A stretch of 64,000 bases of DNA, taken from Sepioteuthis lessoniana. Its lineage: Eukaryota; Mollusca; Cephalopoda; Myopsida; Loliginidae. Shown here piece by piece: positions 34,095-45,432 of the stretch. Positions within the stretch are counted from its first letter, which is position 1; each line of letters begins with the position of its first letter. The position numbers were made by a program, and so were the translations under genes. The notes under the pieces are model-generated. The model was not told the origin of the DNA and did no database searches. It saw only the letters and a program-made list of their open reading frames with translations. Location of the stretch: assembly GCA_963585895.1 (NCBI GenBank), contig OY757939.1:60873398-60937397 (forward strand), written 5' to 3'.

Positions 34095-34344
34095 TAGAAT
34101 CAGCAACCCGAATTCAAATCCTGTATAAAGTTTTTTTGTATTTCAATTTGTGCTAATAATCTTCAGAAAGACATGAATCCATACATTCTTCCACTATACA
34201 TGGCTAAATAGTAAGGAAGGTTGGGTTCTTTAGCCTTGGTTAGGCAACCAGTCGGAAGAGAAGGAAAACCAGTTTTATTCCACTTAAAAATTGACCTTGT
34301 ATCATATCCTATCTCTGGCAGAGGGGCCGGGTTAAATATATACT

Positions 34345-34407
34345 CAAGTACATTTTTTTTTTTTTTAAAATCACTTAATATTCAAATTTTTTTTTTTATT
34401 TTACAAA

Positions 34408-34441
<34 letters not shown>

Positions 34442-34660
34442 TTGGGGGAGTGGGACTGTAGGAACTCTGATTTAAGATTTTGTGCTCTAATGATTTACCT
34501 ATGCCCAAGTACTTTTTCATTTATTTATTTTAAATCACTTAATACTTTAATGCTTTTTGATTTTACAAGGTAAAACAAAAAGTCTCAAAATCAACATCAA
34601 AGATGTAAAAATAATTCTAAAGAAAGGGAAAAATTACAGAAGGAGAAGTGGAGCTGAGAC
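34345..34660 (+). repeat. Two-unit tandem duplication of about 160 bp
   Basis: CAAGTAC, then AAATCACTTAATA, then ATTTTACAA motifs occur at 34345-34408 and again at 34507-34572. The first unit also carries the CTCTGATTTAAG/CTCTAATGATTTA segment. Long A runs (34410-34437) lie between. Confidence 0.5.
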
Positions 34661-34847
34661 AGTGAAATCAATGTGAGTCCCTGAATGAAAGAAAAAGCAA
34701 AAAATAGAGATAAATATAAAGTGTCTCTATCTTAAGACATTCATGAGTAATTTGTAAGCAGAGTGAACTTGCAGAAATATCTTGCTTGTTTCTCTGTGCA
34801 AATCAAGATAAGCAGGAACATGTGTGTCTGCCTCCTCCCCTTTTTTT

Positions 34848-34879
<32 letters not shown>

Positions 34880-35166
34880 CATAAAAATTTTTAAAAATCA
34901 TTTAATTCTAAATTAAGTTGATTTTTTCTCATCCTAAATCTTTATTCAATTTTTAAAAAAAAACCCTGATTAAATGCATTTTCTTTATTTTATACATTTT
35001 TTCAGATATGAGAGTGGTAATTAGCAAGGTGCACGCTTAAAAAGACGATGATCAGAGAAAGGATAATCGTCAGGGTGACAGAATATAGTAGTCATTTTAT
35101 TTTTTTTTTTATTTTTATTCCTACAAGGATACCTGGTTGCTAACATTTGAAAAGTGGTTAAATGAT
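34661..35166. other. Unassigned, (GT)n at 34849-34871
   Basis: No gene recognised. Confidence 0.5.
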
Positions 35167-35273
35167 GGTTTGGTTTCTTTGTTTGATGATATATCAGCTT
35201 TATGGGCTATTTAATGCCAAAGCCATCCTTATAGAAGGATAGCAGTGGTACTATTTAACCCATAGTTGGGAAT
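35167..35273 (-). repeat. SINE-B 3' half
   Basis: The hairpin and CAGTGGTACTATTTAACCCA body are present; the head is lost after CATAGTTGGG. Confidence 0.75.
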
Positions 35274-35307
35274 GGTAACCATTGCAAAAGGAATAATTTT
35301 GTATCGA

Positions 35308-35534
35308 CATCTCAACTGAAACAGAAGACAATTACAACTTTGTTGAAATATAAAGAAGTATGGGATGATTTTACTCTTTAAAAGAAAAAAAAAAAAAAAG
35401 GAAGAAGAAGAAAAAAGTGCACTTTGACATTCTCCTACACAAAATTGACAAAACAAGGCCATTTCTATTAAAATACTGTAAGGAAGGTGGTACAATTCCA
35501 AGTATCTTCCTTTTGCTGGCCTGAAAGCCAAGCA
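35308..35534 (+). mobile_element. hAT fragment, second copy
   Basis: About 85-90% like 39361-39578, including the same A-rich block before AAGTGCACTTTGACATTCTC and the KTRPFLLKYCKEGGTIPS peptide. It ends abruptly at AAAGCCAAGC. It corresponds to the N-terminal part of the hAT gene at 39361. Confidence 0.7.
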
Positions 35535-36077
35535 AGAAAACACAAGGTGCCATTCAGAGAAATATTTATTAACAGAATATATAAGTTGATATCTAAGAGG
35601 GAAAAACAGAATGAGGCCCAGTGCACAAGCTACTCTTACATGCACTGGACAAATTCAAAATAAAAGTCCATGTAAGTAAGAGTATATCAGCACTGATCCC
35701 CTCTACAATAACAAACTTAATTCATAATCTTACACTGTATACTAAATGTTTGTCTCCATTCTAGTTTTTGCCCAATTTCAAACAAATATTCAGGAATTAT
35801 TAGTATCATGCCTGAAAATATTTTAAAAGAGCTAGCTGATGTTTTAGGTGAGATTTGTCTGTCTTGCTGTAAAAAGTGTTTCACATTGTTACCCTTTCTT
35901 TTGGTATTCATTGAGATGCTTTCTACAAACCAACCCAAAACTATCTTTCATGGAGCATGTCCAGTTTAAACAAAGCAGTAACTCATGAAACTGGAAATAA
36001 ATAAACCTCCTTTATTTTTAATGACTATCTTACAACCTATAGATAATGTATGAGTAAGTAAAATAAAGTCAAGTTAG
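35535..36077. other. Unassigned
   Basis: No recognised feature. Confidence 0.4.
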
Positions 36078-36330
36078 TGACCGTAGTTGAGGGCGACCAG
36101 AAGGCTCCCTTTTCAATAGCTACTACACTGAGGTGTAGGGGAGGACGCTACTCCTTTCCCTGGATTTATCCACTTTACTCTTGATACGTACCTTATGTTG
36201 CTGAGTGTTAAGCAAGGAGGTATCAAGTACCATTTTAAAAATCTTTGGTATGATGCGACCTGGGATTGAACCCAGGTCTCCCGGATCACTGGCAATCACT
36301 CTACCTACTAGGCTAATGAGCTGGAAAGTA
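36078..36330 (-). repeat. SINE-C, best-preserved copy
   Basis: The minus strand reads ATTAGCCTAGTAGGTAGAGT (A box) and GGTTCAATCCCAGGTC (B box). The body follows with GGTACTTGATACCTCC and CCCCTACACCTCAGTGTAG. Confidence 0.88.
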
Positions 36331-36594
36331 CTGCTAGTAAAATTTAATAAAAGTGACATTTTAAAAGCCCCAATGTAATATGAGTAAGTACTGCAAGTAA
36401 TTGCAAATCTCAACTTTACTTAATGAGTGAAAAATAAAAATGAACTTCTATACAAGTAATAGATATTTGATATAAAATATCTAGGTACAATGATACAAAC
36501 AATTTGGACAAAAAAAAAAAAAAAAAAAATATTAAAGAGTTGAAGGAATTCTGAATTCCTGTGTGTATGTGGGGAGGGGAAATACTATGTGCAT

Positions 36595-36865
36595 ATTTAC
36601 CCAACTCTCCCACAGACAGAATGTGACACAAGGTCACTTTTTTAAATGGAGTACAACCAATCTGGATGTTTCTTTCACTTAGACTAGTTGCAGTATCAAT
36701 AAGACTCAAGACACCAGTCTGCTGAACTATTTTACTCATAACTGGAGGTAGAAAAGGCATAAATCCACCTGTTCTAAGGGCATTAGCACAAAGGGAAATA
36801 CAATCAGCCTTATCCAGGATTTGAACTTGGGTCACCAATTTCATTTCCTTTCATGATAACTTATG
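36595..36865 (-). repeat. SINE-A, diverged
   Basis: 3' end TTTACCCAACTCTCCC at left; GGATTTGAACTTGGGTC near 36820 is the B box complement. Confidence 0.8.
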
Positions 36866-39354
36866 CTTTATATTAAGCTTACTCCCTTACCTATCAATAC
36901 AGAACATAATTACTTTCCTGTATTAGTAAAGAAAAATATATGTGAAGGGGTTTGCTGTTCCTATTTTCAATGAAACTATTAGTTATTTGAAGTACAGAGT
37001 ATGGCAGAAATACTTCCATTTAGGCAAATGGCAATGGTAGCTCCATCAAGAAAAACATTTTTCCCATATGTGATCTGTTACACTCATAGCTTGGACTGAA
37101 TTTTCAACCCATAGCAGTATCAATTTTCTATCCAGAACAGCCTCATTCTAACGTAACATGAAATGAGCACAACAAATCTCCCTGTGTAGCAATTACAGAT
37201 TCACCAGTCTTTAAAAAAAAAATTTTTTTTAAAGAGAAGAAAACCAACTTGTCAACAGCAAACACATGTAGTGTACCAGTCCAAGCCATAATTCTAATTG
37301 ATTGTATTTGGAGAAAAAAAAGTTGTATGACAAAAGCTAAATGGAGCTACTATTATCACTTGCCTAAATTCACCAGAAACACACAAATAACAGCATAAAA
37401 TGTGAGAGATTTTTCAGTAGCACTCTATATAAACTTGTTTATTATGTTCAGACATGAAAAGGCTGCAGAGTATGGTTTTCAACCTGCATGCCATTTGACA
37501 TGCACCTTGTAGGTAGTAAGGATTAATGGCTGATAGAGGCAACTTCTCATGGAATGTTATATAAAAATGAACGCACATATATGTGTGCTTAATGAAGAGA
37601 ATTCAATTAAACAAACTAAATTATCCTCAAAAAGATCAAAGGATTAAAAAATAAGAATCAAGATAAAATACCAATGCTATCTCTTTTTAGATGTACCTAT
37701 GTTTATAAATAAGTAAATAAATAGGTTATCTTAGATTTAAAAAAAAAAAAAATTTAAAAAATAATGTTTACTTGTCAACAAATTTTGAAAAACTCATTCC
37801 TTATATGCTAAAAAAATTCAAAAGAAAAAAAGTTTTAAATATTTGAATTAGAATTATTGTGTCAATATATCTAAAAATATTCTAGAAACACAATGCATTC
37901 ATATATGAGAGAAAGAGAAAGTTTTGCAAATGTTGTTTTGTAAAGTTGAGGATTATAAAAAATTATCAAACAGGATGTTTATAAAAATTTGCTACATTTA
38001 CATTTTCGATACTACAGATATCTCAAATGGGATGGAACCTTTTTATATATGATGCATATTTGTACCAATCTTAAATTACATATACATTATTTTTGGAGGA
38101 GCTCCCACTCAATCCCTATGCTAGTTATTAAATAAAAGTTTTTAAAATTTCTCCTTGAATAATTCCAGTTGGTAATTCCAATAGGAAATAGGAGGAATAA
38201 TGGCATATAACAGTGAGTTTTGTTAATCCAATAATGTAAAAATGTTATGACTTATAAAAACAAAACAATTTCCAATAAAATAATATGAGGTGAGCATATT
38301 CATTCCAAACATTATAATACGATGGGTACCAATTTTCCGTGATCACAGAATTGTGAATGGAATTGCAGAATCATTAATCTGAAGCCAAATCTGTGATTTT
38401 TAATGAAATTTTCAATAATAGATAAATAAAAAAAAAAAATTGTTTTCTATTTTAAACTTTCAAAATAAATAGAACATAACATAACCAAGTTATTTCCTTA
38501 AAATTTGATTTTACAAATATGAATTATTTTTCTTTTAAGATCTGAAAAAAAAAAATAAATAAATAAATAAAATAAATAAAAAAATAAAAATAAAATAAAA
38601 TAAAATTAGAAGCAAAATTTTTACACACAAAAGAAAAAAAGTTGGTCAGATTTTCAGAAAAAATGTTTGACTAGTCTATATTTTTCTAAGAAACTGTAAT
38701 GTAGCAGATGAAAGTCGGTCCTTGTACCATTGGTAAAGTGGAAATGAGAGGACAGACAATAGTCTTGGAAGAGAAAGATATGAAGATCAAAGTTTAACAA
38801 ATTCATTTCGTCAAGGCTCCTTTGATTTTCATAAAATTTACAAGTAAACAACTTGTAACCTTGTTTTATGAATATGAAGAAAGAAAAGCAAATGCTATCA
38901 TGTGACCATACAATTTAGAAATAAAGAAAAAACTTTCCCAAAGGCCATTTTATGAAACAACTGGCTTGACTACTCTGAAGCTGACCATTAGACTGGGATT
39001 CTCCCAAATTCATAACTGGATCATCTTCACCATTGGAAACAATTTTAAATTGAATGAAAAAATCCTGAAATAACATCAACTATCAATGATTATAACCAGT
39101 TGTATGAATGAGCCAGAAACTGCCAAGATGGCTGAATCAAATCAATATAGCGAATCCCCCTCAACCTCAAAAGTTGGACCTACTCATCTATTAAAAAACA
39201 GTATCTAAAATTTGTCCTAAAGCTGGAGCTGAGCAATTTCCTGAAGACTTATATGCAGAAAAAAATATATATCATTTTGCAAATTCTATCTCCATAGTAT
39301 TGACACAATCAAAGATCATATAAAATCAAAACCTCATTTGAAAAAAAAAAAGTC
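36866..39354. other. Unassigned unique interval, 2.5 kb
   Basis: AT-rich, low in recognisable repeats, with A-rich simple stretches at 38540-38610. No exon was recognised on either strand. It could be intron or untranslated sequence. Confidence 0.45.
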
Positions 39355-39360
39355 TTCAGT

Positions 39361-40885
39361 CATCGCAACTGAAACAGAAGACAATTACAACATTGTTGAA
39401 ATGTAAAGAAGTACAGGATAATTGCTCTTGATTTAGAAAAAAAAAAAGAAAAAAAAAAAAAGTGCACTTTGACATTCTCCTACACAAAATTAACAAAACG
39501 AGGCCATTTCTATCAAAACACTATAAGGAAGGTGGTACTATTCCAAGTCTCTTCATTTTGCTGCCCTGAAAGCCAAGCTTGCTAATCAATCTGTGAGCAT
39601 CATAACAGACAAAACAATTGTCATGATCAGAGTATTTTGAATGGTATTGTAAACATTTGTAGGGAGACATTTCTGTTGTAACCTTGAGAGAATGCAATCA
39701 TCAAACCTTAAGTCAGGCATCCATCTGAGGTGTAACTCATGAGGATATTGTTGCCTTTGTAATAGATTCTGCAGCTTACTGGAAAAAAGCTCATAGGGAA
39801 GTGTTATCAAATGTTTTTATTAGAAGTTAACACGTTATGCTTAGCCCATATTTTAAATCTTGTTGGTGAAGTATTTTCACATGTTACCAAGCTCATTACT
39901 TTCATCAAGTTGACCTTTAAAAAAAAAAAAAAAAAAAAAAAATAATAGTTGAAAAAAGCAATACTTCTTTAAATGGCTTGAAAGTTCCTTGCCTAAGGAA
40001 CAAGTGAAATTACCTTGTGCTAGTGGCAACTAGATAGAATTCCTGTTTTTTTGCAGACAAATATCACTCATCCTTTGTACAATTCTATGAAGGATTCTTT
40101 AAACAAGAAAAGAGCCATGGCCTTGCTGTTGATGGGATTCTGGAATTAGTTGATGGTTAACTCCATCATACCTCTTACCATAATTTGTGCCTGAATCTGC
40201 ATTTTATAAATAAGAACCACACCCATTTGATAACAGTTTTGACAAGCTTAGAAGAAACTAAGTCTCCGCTTGCATGCATTGTTTATAACCTTATAAAGGG
40301 TGTAAAACAATATTTGCATACTGGTACATCAAAATCAACATTTGGAGAAGAAACTGTCTTCAGTCTGAACTAGAAAACACAGAGAGGGAGAGAGTTATTT
40401 TAAATTTCCAAAATTTGTTCAATATATTTTTTTTCAAAGCTAAATAAATACCTGATGTCCAGCCTGTGTATAACTTTTACAAGGCATCTTGTCTGTTTGA
40501 TCCTAGAAAGCTGCCTCAAATAAGCAATGACATTGATAGTTTTGAAGTCATTAAAGACTTGCAAGATCCTTCTACTGATCTTTTTCAAAGAATTCCAAAC
40601 TTATGTGAATTACCAAAATGACCTACCAAATCCATTTAATATCCCAGCATTTCGGAATGCAAAGAAGAACAGATTTCCCCTTTTGAACAGAGTGCCAATA
40701 AGGATGCCTACTACCAGTGTAAATGCTGAACATTCATTTTCTCAGTATAAACATTTACTAAATAAACAATGTGAAAGTCTTACTCCTAATAATACCTAAC
40801 AATTTACAATGTTGTATTAAAATGGAGATTTAGAAAAGAGATTTGAAGATTGCTAATTTCTTAAATTGGGAAAGATCCAATTTTA
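39361..40885 (+). pseudogene. hAT transposase pseudogene
   Basis: A decayed cut-and-paste transposase. Pieces in order: TRPFLSKHYKEGGTIPS (about 39500), AKLANQSVSIITDKT (about 39570), EDIVAFVIDSAAYWKKAHRE (about 39740), LAHILNLVGEVFSHVTKLI (about 39842), KYHSSFVQFYEGFFKQEKS (about 40067), HLITVLTSLEETKSPLACIV (40240), FDPRKLPQISNDIDSFE (about 40498). It ends with the hAT dimerisation segment MPTTSVNAEHSFSQYKHLLN (about 40700-40760). Stops and frame changes are numerous. No terminal inverted repeats were identified, so the true ends may lie further out. Confidence 0.8.
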
Positions 40886-42355
40886 GATTTGAGCAATATT
40901 TCAACTTGAGATAAGTTGTTTTATTTAAATTTTGAATTAATATGTCAAATTTGTTTGCTTTTTTATATTTTGTTACCAACATTCAATTATTATGGTTTAA
41001 TTCCTATTTTGTAAAATTTTAATCAGAATATCCAAGTTGTTCAGAGATTATTATTGAGATACAAGTTATTTGCTGCTGATTCTTTAAATGTGACTTTTCT
41101 ATTGATTTTAATATTGTGAATCAATAATTATAAATCAATGTGGATCCCTTTGCTTAGAAATACAAAAACAATCTGAATGTGTTCTTTCTTAAAGAGGGAA
41201 TTTCTGATTAAAAGTTTTACCTTAAAGATAATTATGTACTGCAATATTTCATTGTTTTATTGTCTTGTCATGTTACATTTTCATTTTTGCATATTTATTT
41301 TGGGACTTGGATATTAACATTTGGGGGAGGGGAAATGAAGATATTTGCTATTTCTTTATATGTAATTAAACTTTGAATTATGTTTTTGTTTACAGTCTTA
41401 ATAATAATAGCATATTTTATTGCAATTTTCTGATGAGTTACTATGAAAATGGAATAAACAGAATTTGCCAAAAGTGGAAACCGAATTAAGAAAAATTTGA
41501 AACGAAAAATCAAGTGCCCTATAATACCTCAAAGGAGATGATTCTTAAAATGCTAATTATCGAGTACTTACTTTTATTTGCAATTAATTGGAAGTGGCTT
41601 GATACTGAGCTGCTAAATGGTATTTAAAAGAGTAATTACACAAAATACTCTTAAGAGATAGGACTGAATGTGCGAAGCAGATTAGAAAGTTTATTCTAGA
41701 GACCTTAACCTTTTTGGCTTGTAGAGTAAAATCACAGGCAGATCTTTGATTAAAGTACAAGCAATAGTGGAAAACTTTTTAAGCTAAATTGGATCACAGA
41801 AATAAGGGTAAGAAAAAGAATTTAACAGGGCTTTTTTTTTGGAAACTATCAAATAAATTAGCATAATCTATCTATATCTTAATATAGATATTGTATATGT
41901 TGTGTAAAGATTGTCCTTTTTTTTTTTTTTTAAAGGTTGATACAAGAAGATTGTAAAAAAGGGATATGCTCATAAGGCATAAACAAATAATATAAAAATC
42001 ACAATTATTAATGAAAAATAAATCAAACTATTATGACTCTTCTTCACTAATGTACTCTGACCTCTGTCCTCATCTTCATTGTTTCTCTAGTCATAATGTT
42101 TCAGCTACTGCACTCTATAACCTTCTTAGTAACAAGAAGGTTGGAAGAAGAAATGTATCTTCAAGTACCAAGATAAACATATCAATTTGAATAAATCAGT
42201 GTGAAGAAAATAGAAAAACAAAGTAATCCAAAAGTGATAAATTTATTATAATGGAAAGTCAATGTCAAAACATTTCGGTTTTAATAAACCTTCAAGACTA
42301 AGATCTAGAAAAATGTTACTAGAACAACAATAGATGTTTTAATAAAATGACAGGG
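40886..42355. other. Unassigned AT-rich interval
   Basis: May include hAT non-coding ends; no gene recognised. Poly(T) at about 41918. Confidence 0.45.
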
Positions 42356-42385
42356 AAAAAAAAAAAAAAAAAAAAAAATTTATAT

Positions 42386-42429
<44 letters not shown>
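42356..42429. repeat. Poly(A) and (TA)n
   Basis: About 24 A then about 20 TA units and ACACAC, directly before a SINE-A. Confidence 0.9.
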
Positions 42430-42431
<2 letters not shown>

Positions 42432-42712
42432 GGTGTAATGGTTATCGTCGCAGGAAATGGACACGGCGTCACGAGTTCAAATCCTGAACAAGACTGATTG
42501 CATTTCACATAGCACTAATACCCTTGGGAAAGGTATGAATCCAACTATTCTCCCTCCAGCTATGGGTAAATAGTAGGGCAGACTAGGTTCTTCAGCCTTG
42601 GTGAGGCAACTTGTCTAGGAGAAGGAAAACTGAGTTCAAACCTGTTAAACTCCACTTAAAAAGATTGATCTTGTGTCATATCCTGCCCGAGCGGGGGGAT
42701 TGGGTAAATATG
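42430..42712 (+). repeat. SINE-A, well preserved
   Basis: CGGTGTAATGGTTATCGTCG, then CGAGTTCAAATCCTGAAC, then GGGTAAATATGATAG. The first few bases of the head are replaced by the preceding microsatellite. Confidence 0.92.
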
Positions 42713-43138
42713 ATAGATACAGATATATATACACACACACACACACGGGAAGATCATATAGCCATTCAATCAGTGTTTTTTTTTGGGGGGGGGGGTAAAA
42801 CTATCATGTGATTGGCACAGGTAATGATGTTTAAATGTGTAGAATTTCTTGGAGATACAAAAGAGTGAAAGATGATAAAAGCAAAAATTGCCAAAACACT
42901 GAGAAAAGAAGAGAAGGAAAAGAAAGTCATCACATTTAGATTATTTTGTTTTTCTACTTTCTTCATACTGTCAGATTTATTTCCATTATTTACTTCCATG
43001 AATCAATGTATAATAATGAGAATTCCTCATCCCAAACAATCAAAGAGTTATAATTTTAATAAGGAAAATATGGCACCAATTGAAGGAGAAAAAAATTAGC
43101 ATAGAACAATAATTCCATATATATATATATATATATAT
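42713..43138. other. Unassigned with (CA)n at 42731-42745, G run 42786, (TA)n 43118-43138
   Basis: No gene recognised. Confidence 0.5.
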
Positions 43139-43259
43139 CATCATCATCATCATGATGTCGTGCCACTAGCACGGATATCCCTGGCCCTCTCTCACCACCC
43201 CTCCCTATCATTCATCGCTTTTGGCAGGTCTTCAGGTCTACATCCCGTATCCTCACATG
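43139..43259 (-). mobile_element. RTE 3' terminal fragment, 120 bp
   Basis: Complement of the last codons (CEDTGCRPEDLPKAMND-like) with the ATG-repeat tail at left (CATCATCATCATCAT). The shortest copy of the family here. Confidence 0.9.
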
Positions 43260-43426
43260 CTATTGTGAACTTTTAGGATTTCAAGCCCGCAATTTTGAAT
43301 ATTTCACCCTAATCTAAATATATTTCTTTATTTTAAAATATTTTTCTCAAAAATCTTTAATGAAAAATTTTAATTCCTCCTTGCCAAACTTTATACACAA
43401 TTTGTTTCTTTTATGCTGAGAATTTT

Positions 43427-43503
43427 GGTTTGGTTTCTTTGTTTAATGGCACAATAACCTTTGTGGGCTATCTAATGCCAAAGCCATCATTGTGGTAGAA
43501 CAA
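43427..43503 (-). repeat. SINE-B 3' fragment
   Basis: Hairpin AATGGCACAATAACC...CTAATGCCAAAGCC and a few bases of body. Confidence 0.75.
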
Positions 43504-43546
43504 ATTAAAAATTTGTATTTACTTATAGAAATTCAGCTTTTTATAA

Positions 43547-43757
43547 GTTTTCTTTGTTTGATGGTATATCATCAACCTTTGTGGGCTATCTCATGCCAAA
43601 GCCATCTTTGTTGAAGAACAGTAGTGGTACTATTTAACCCATAACAGTGGGGGTGCTTAAAGGAGTTCATACCTTTCCCAAGAGTACTAGCCGGAACATA
43701 ATAGTGTGACTGGAATTTGAACTTTTTACTATGATGTCACAGTCCAGGATATAGAGA
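43547..43757 (-). repeat. SINE-B
   Basis: Hairpin, body CAGTAGTGGTACTATTTAAC, then a GTGTGACTGGAATTTGAAC B-box complement. The head end is diverged. Confidence 0.8.
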
Positions 43758-44088
43758 ATTTTACTGTTCTAAATTAGACATTTTTTAGGGATCTTATCTA
43801 ATAAAGAATTTGGATTTTTTTTTTTTTTTTTTTTAATTCAATACTTTTTCCATATAATCACTGCAGAATAAATCTTATTTCAAGAGTTTTTTTTTTTTTT
43901 TTCTTGAAAAGTTAAAAAGAAAAAAAGAAATGAAAAGGATAATTTTAAAAAGAACTTTTTTTTTTTTTTTTAAATATCTTAATTTTTTGATAAAAAATCT
44001 TAAAAAGATAGAGACATTTCGAAATTAAAAACATTTTTTGTTTATGGGGATAATGTTTGTCTTTCAGTTGAAGATAACTATAATTTAG
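43758..44088. other. Unassigned, several T runs
   Basis: T runs at 43817, 43888 and 43957. Confidence 0.45.
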
Positions 44089-44262
44089 ATGCCAGTTGGA
44101 TGGTTTGTAGCTGTGGATCTGGAGGTGACTGATGAAACCAATCTTGGCCTTGAGGGCTCACCCAAATTTGGAGCACATGTGAGAGGGGTGTTTGCTTCAT
44201 CTGGGCCTCTGCGGTTTATTTCATCTCTGCTGTATGAGCACTTCGTGAAGTTTTGTCACTAG
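44089..44262 (+). CDS. Small ORF, 57 codons, possible exon
   Basis: Starts MPVGWFVAVDLEVTDETNLG and ends LLYEHFVKFCH. An in-frame stop immediately precedes the ATG. It lies in a stretch with more G and C than its surroundings, about 20 bases after a TTTGTCTTTCAG that could be a splice acceptor. No family was recognised. It may be chance. Confidence 0.22.
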   Translation: MPVGWFVAVDLEVTDETNLGLEGSPKFGAHVRGVFASSGPLRFISSLLYEHFVKFCH

Positions 44263-44978
44263 ATGGTCCACGAAAGATAGAGAAAAAACACACTCACACA
44301 CAGAGGAAAAACAGAAAGACAGACAGACAAAGAGCGACCAGGGAAAGAGAGGGAGACAGAAATTGAAAGACATTTCTGACCGGATTCATCTGACACACCA
44401 CTCTTTAAGCCTTTACTCTCTCCGCTCTCTACCAACCAAGTGGAAGGTGCTCCTCACAGAGAAAAGAGACAATGATATTCATATATCCATAAAAGAGAAA
44501 AGAATAGAAAGACCTATAATATATCTTCCTTCTAGTCTTCCACACTCAAGAGCACACTTTGTTTAAAAAAAAAAAAAAAAAAAACAAAAAAAAAACAAAC
44601 AATAAAAGTACCTCATTTAACTAAAAATGCCACAAGTCTCTTATTTCTTTCGTCAGATATACATTTTTAACCTTTAGAAAATCAAACTAACTTTTTTCCT
44701 GTTAATCTTTTTATATTACTAACTAAATAACCATCCTACAAACAGAAAATTAAATTGAAAAATAGTTATAAATTTATATTCTTTTAAAGATAAAAACAAA
44801 ACTGAATCAACATTGAAAAGGAAGCAATTTGATTTCACAGTAAAAACGTTAACTACACATCAAAAATGAAATTAAATATAGTTCTAAATAGTTTTAAAAA
44901 TTAATCTATAGAAAAATATATACAGTGAATGTCAGAAAGTTTAATTTTCCCCTTTTAAATATGACTACAAGAATTTTG
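44263..44978. other. Unassigned, A runs at 44564-44600
   Basis: Purine-rich GACAGACA and GAGAGG tracts at 44300-44360. No gene recognised. Confidence 0.45.
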
Positions 44979-45195
44979 TCAGGTTTCTTTGTTTACTGGC
45001 ATATCAACCTTTGTGGGTTATTCAAAGCAACCATCATCCTTGTAGAAAGACAGTAGTGGTACTATTTAATCCATAGCTGTGTGATAAAGATAATGGGGGG
45101 GGTCATATCTTTTCCTAGATATTTGTCTGAAAGTGAATGTAATAGTGTGACTGGCGTTTGGACTCGCTATGTAAACACTTCACCATGGGAACTCA
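44979..45195 (-). repeat. SINE-B
   Basis: Hairpin GGCATATCAACCTTTGTGGG with the second arm degraded. B-box complement CGTTTGGACTCGC near 45155. Confidence 0.78.
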
Positions 45196-45204
45196 AATAC
45201 CTTC

Positions 45205-45432
45205 ATGATTTGGTTTCTTTGTTAATGGTATATCAACCTTCATGGGTTATTTAATGACAAAGCCATTCTTGTAAAAGAACAGCAATGGTACTATTTAACT
45301 CATTTTAGGTGTCGGAGAACAAGGTTTGTATCTTTCCCAAGGGTATAAATCCGAAAATGAACATAACACGACTTGAGTTCAGACTTGCTTTCTGCAATGT
45401 CGTAGTCCAGCACTATGCCAAGGGGACTCCCC
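45205..45432 (-). repeat. SINE-B
   Basis: Second copy in direct succession: hairpin GGTATATCAACCTTCATGGG, body CAATGGTACTATTTAACTCA, and a head near CACTATGCCAAGGGGACTCC. Confidence 0.8.

Larger units (their letters stand above)
32781..34342 (+). repeat. SINE-A split by mariner element 1
   Basis: The head (32781-32818, with a decayed A box and TTATTGTCATAAGAAATA) and the remainder (34095-34342, starting TAGAATCAGCAACCCGAATT, B box ATTCAAATCC, end GGGTTAAATATA) together make one SINE-A copy. The break coincides with the mariner TA target site. Confidence 0.82.

Noticed and set aside
35229-35645. 138-codon minus-strand open frame
   Set aside because: It lies over the hAT fragment, which reads in the plus direction; the frame is a shadow with a long phenylalanine/serine run from the A-rich block.
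44300-44380. Purine-rich GACAGACA tract as a regulatory element
   Set aside because: Simple sequence without any supporting signal.
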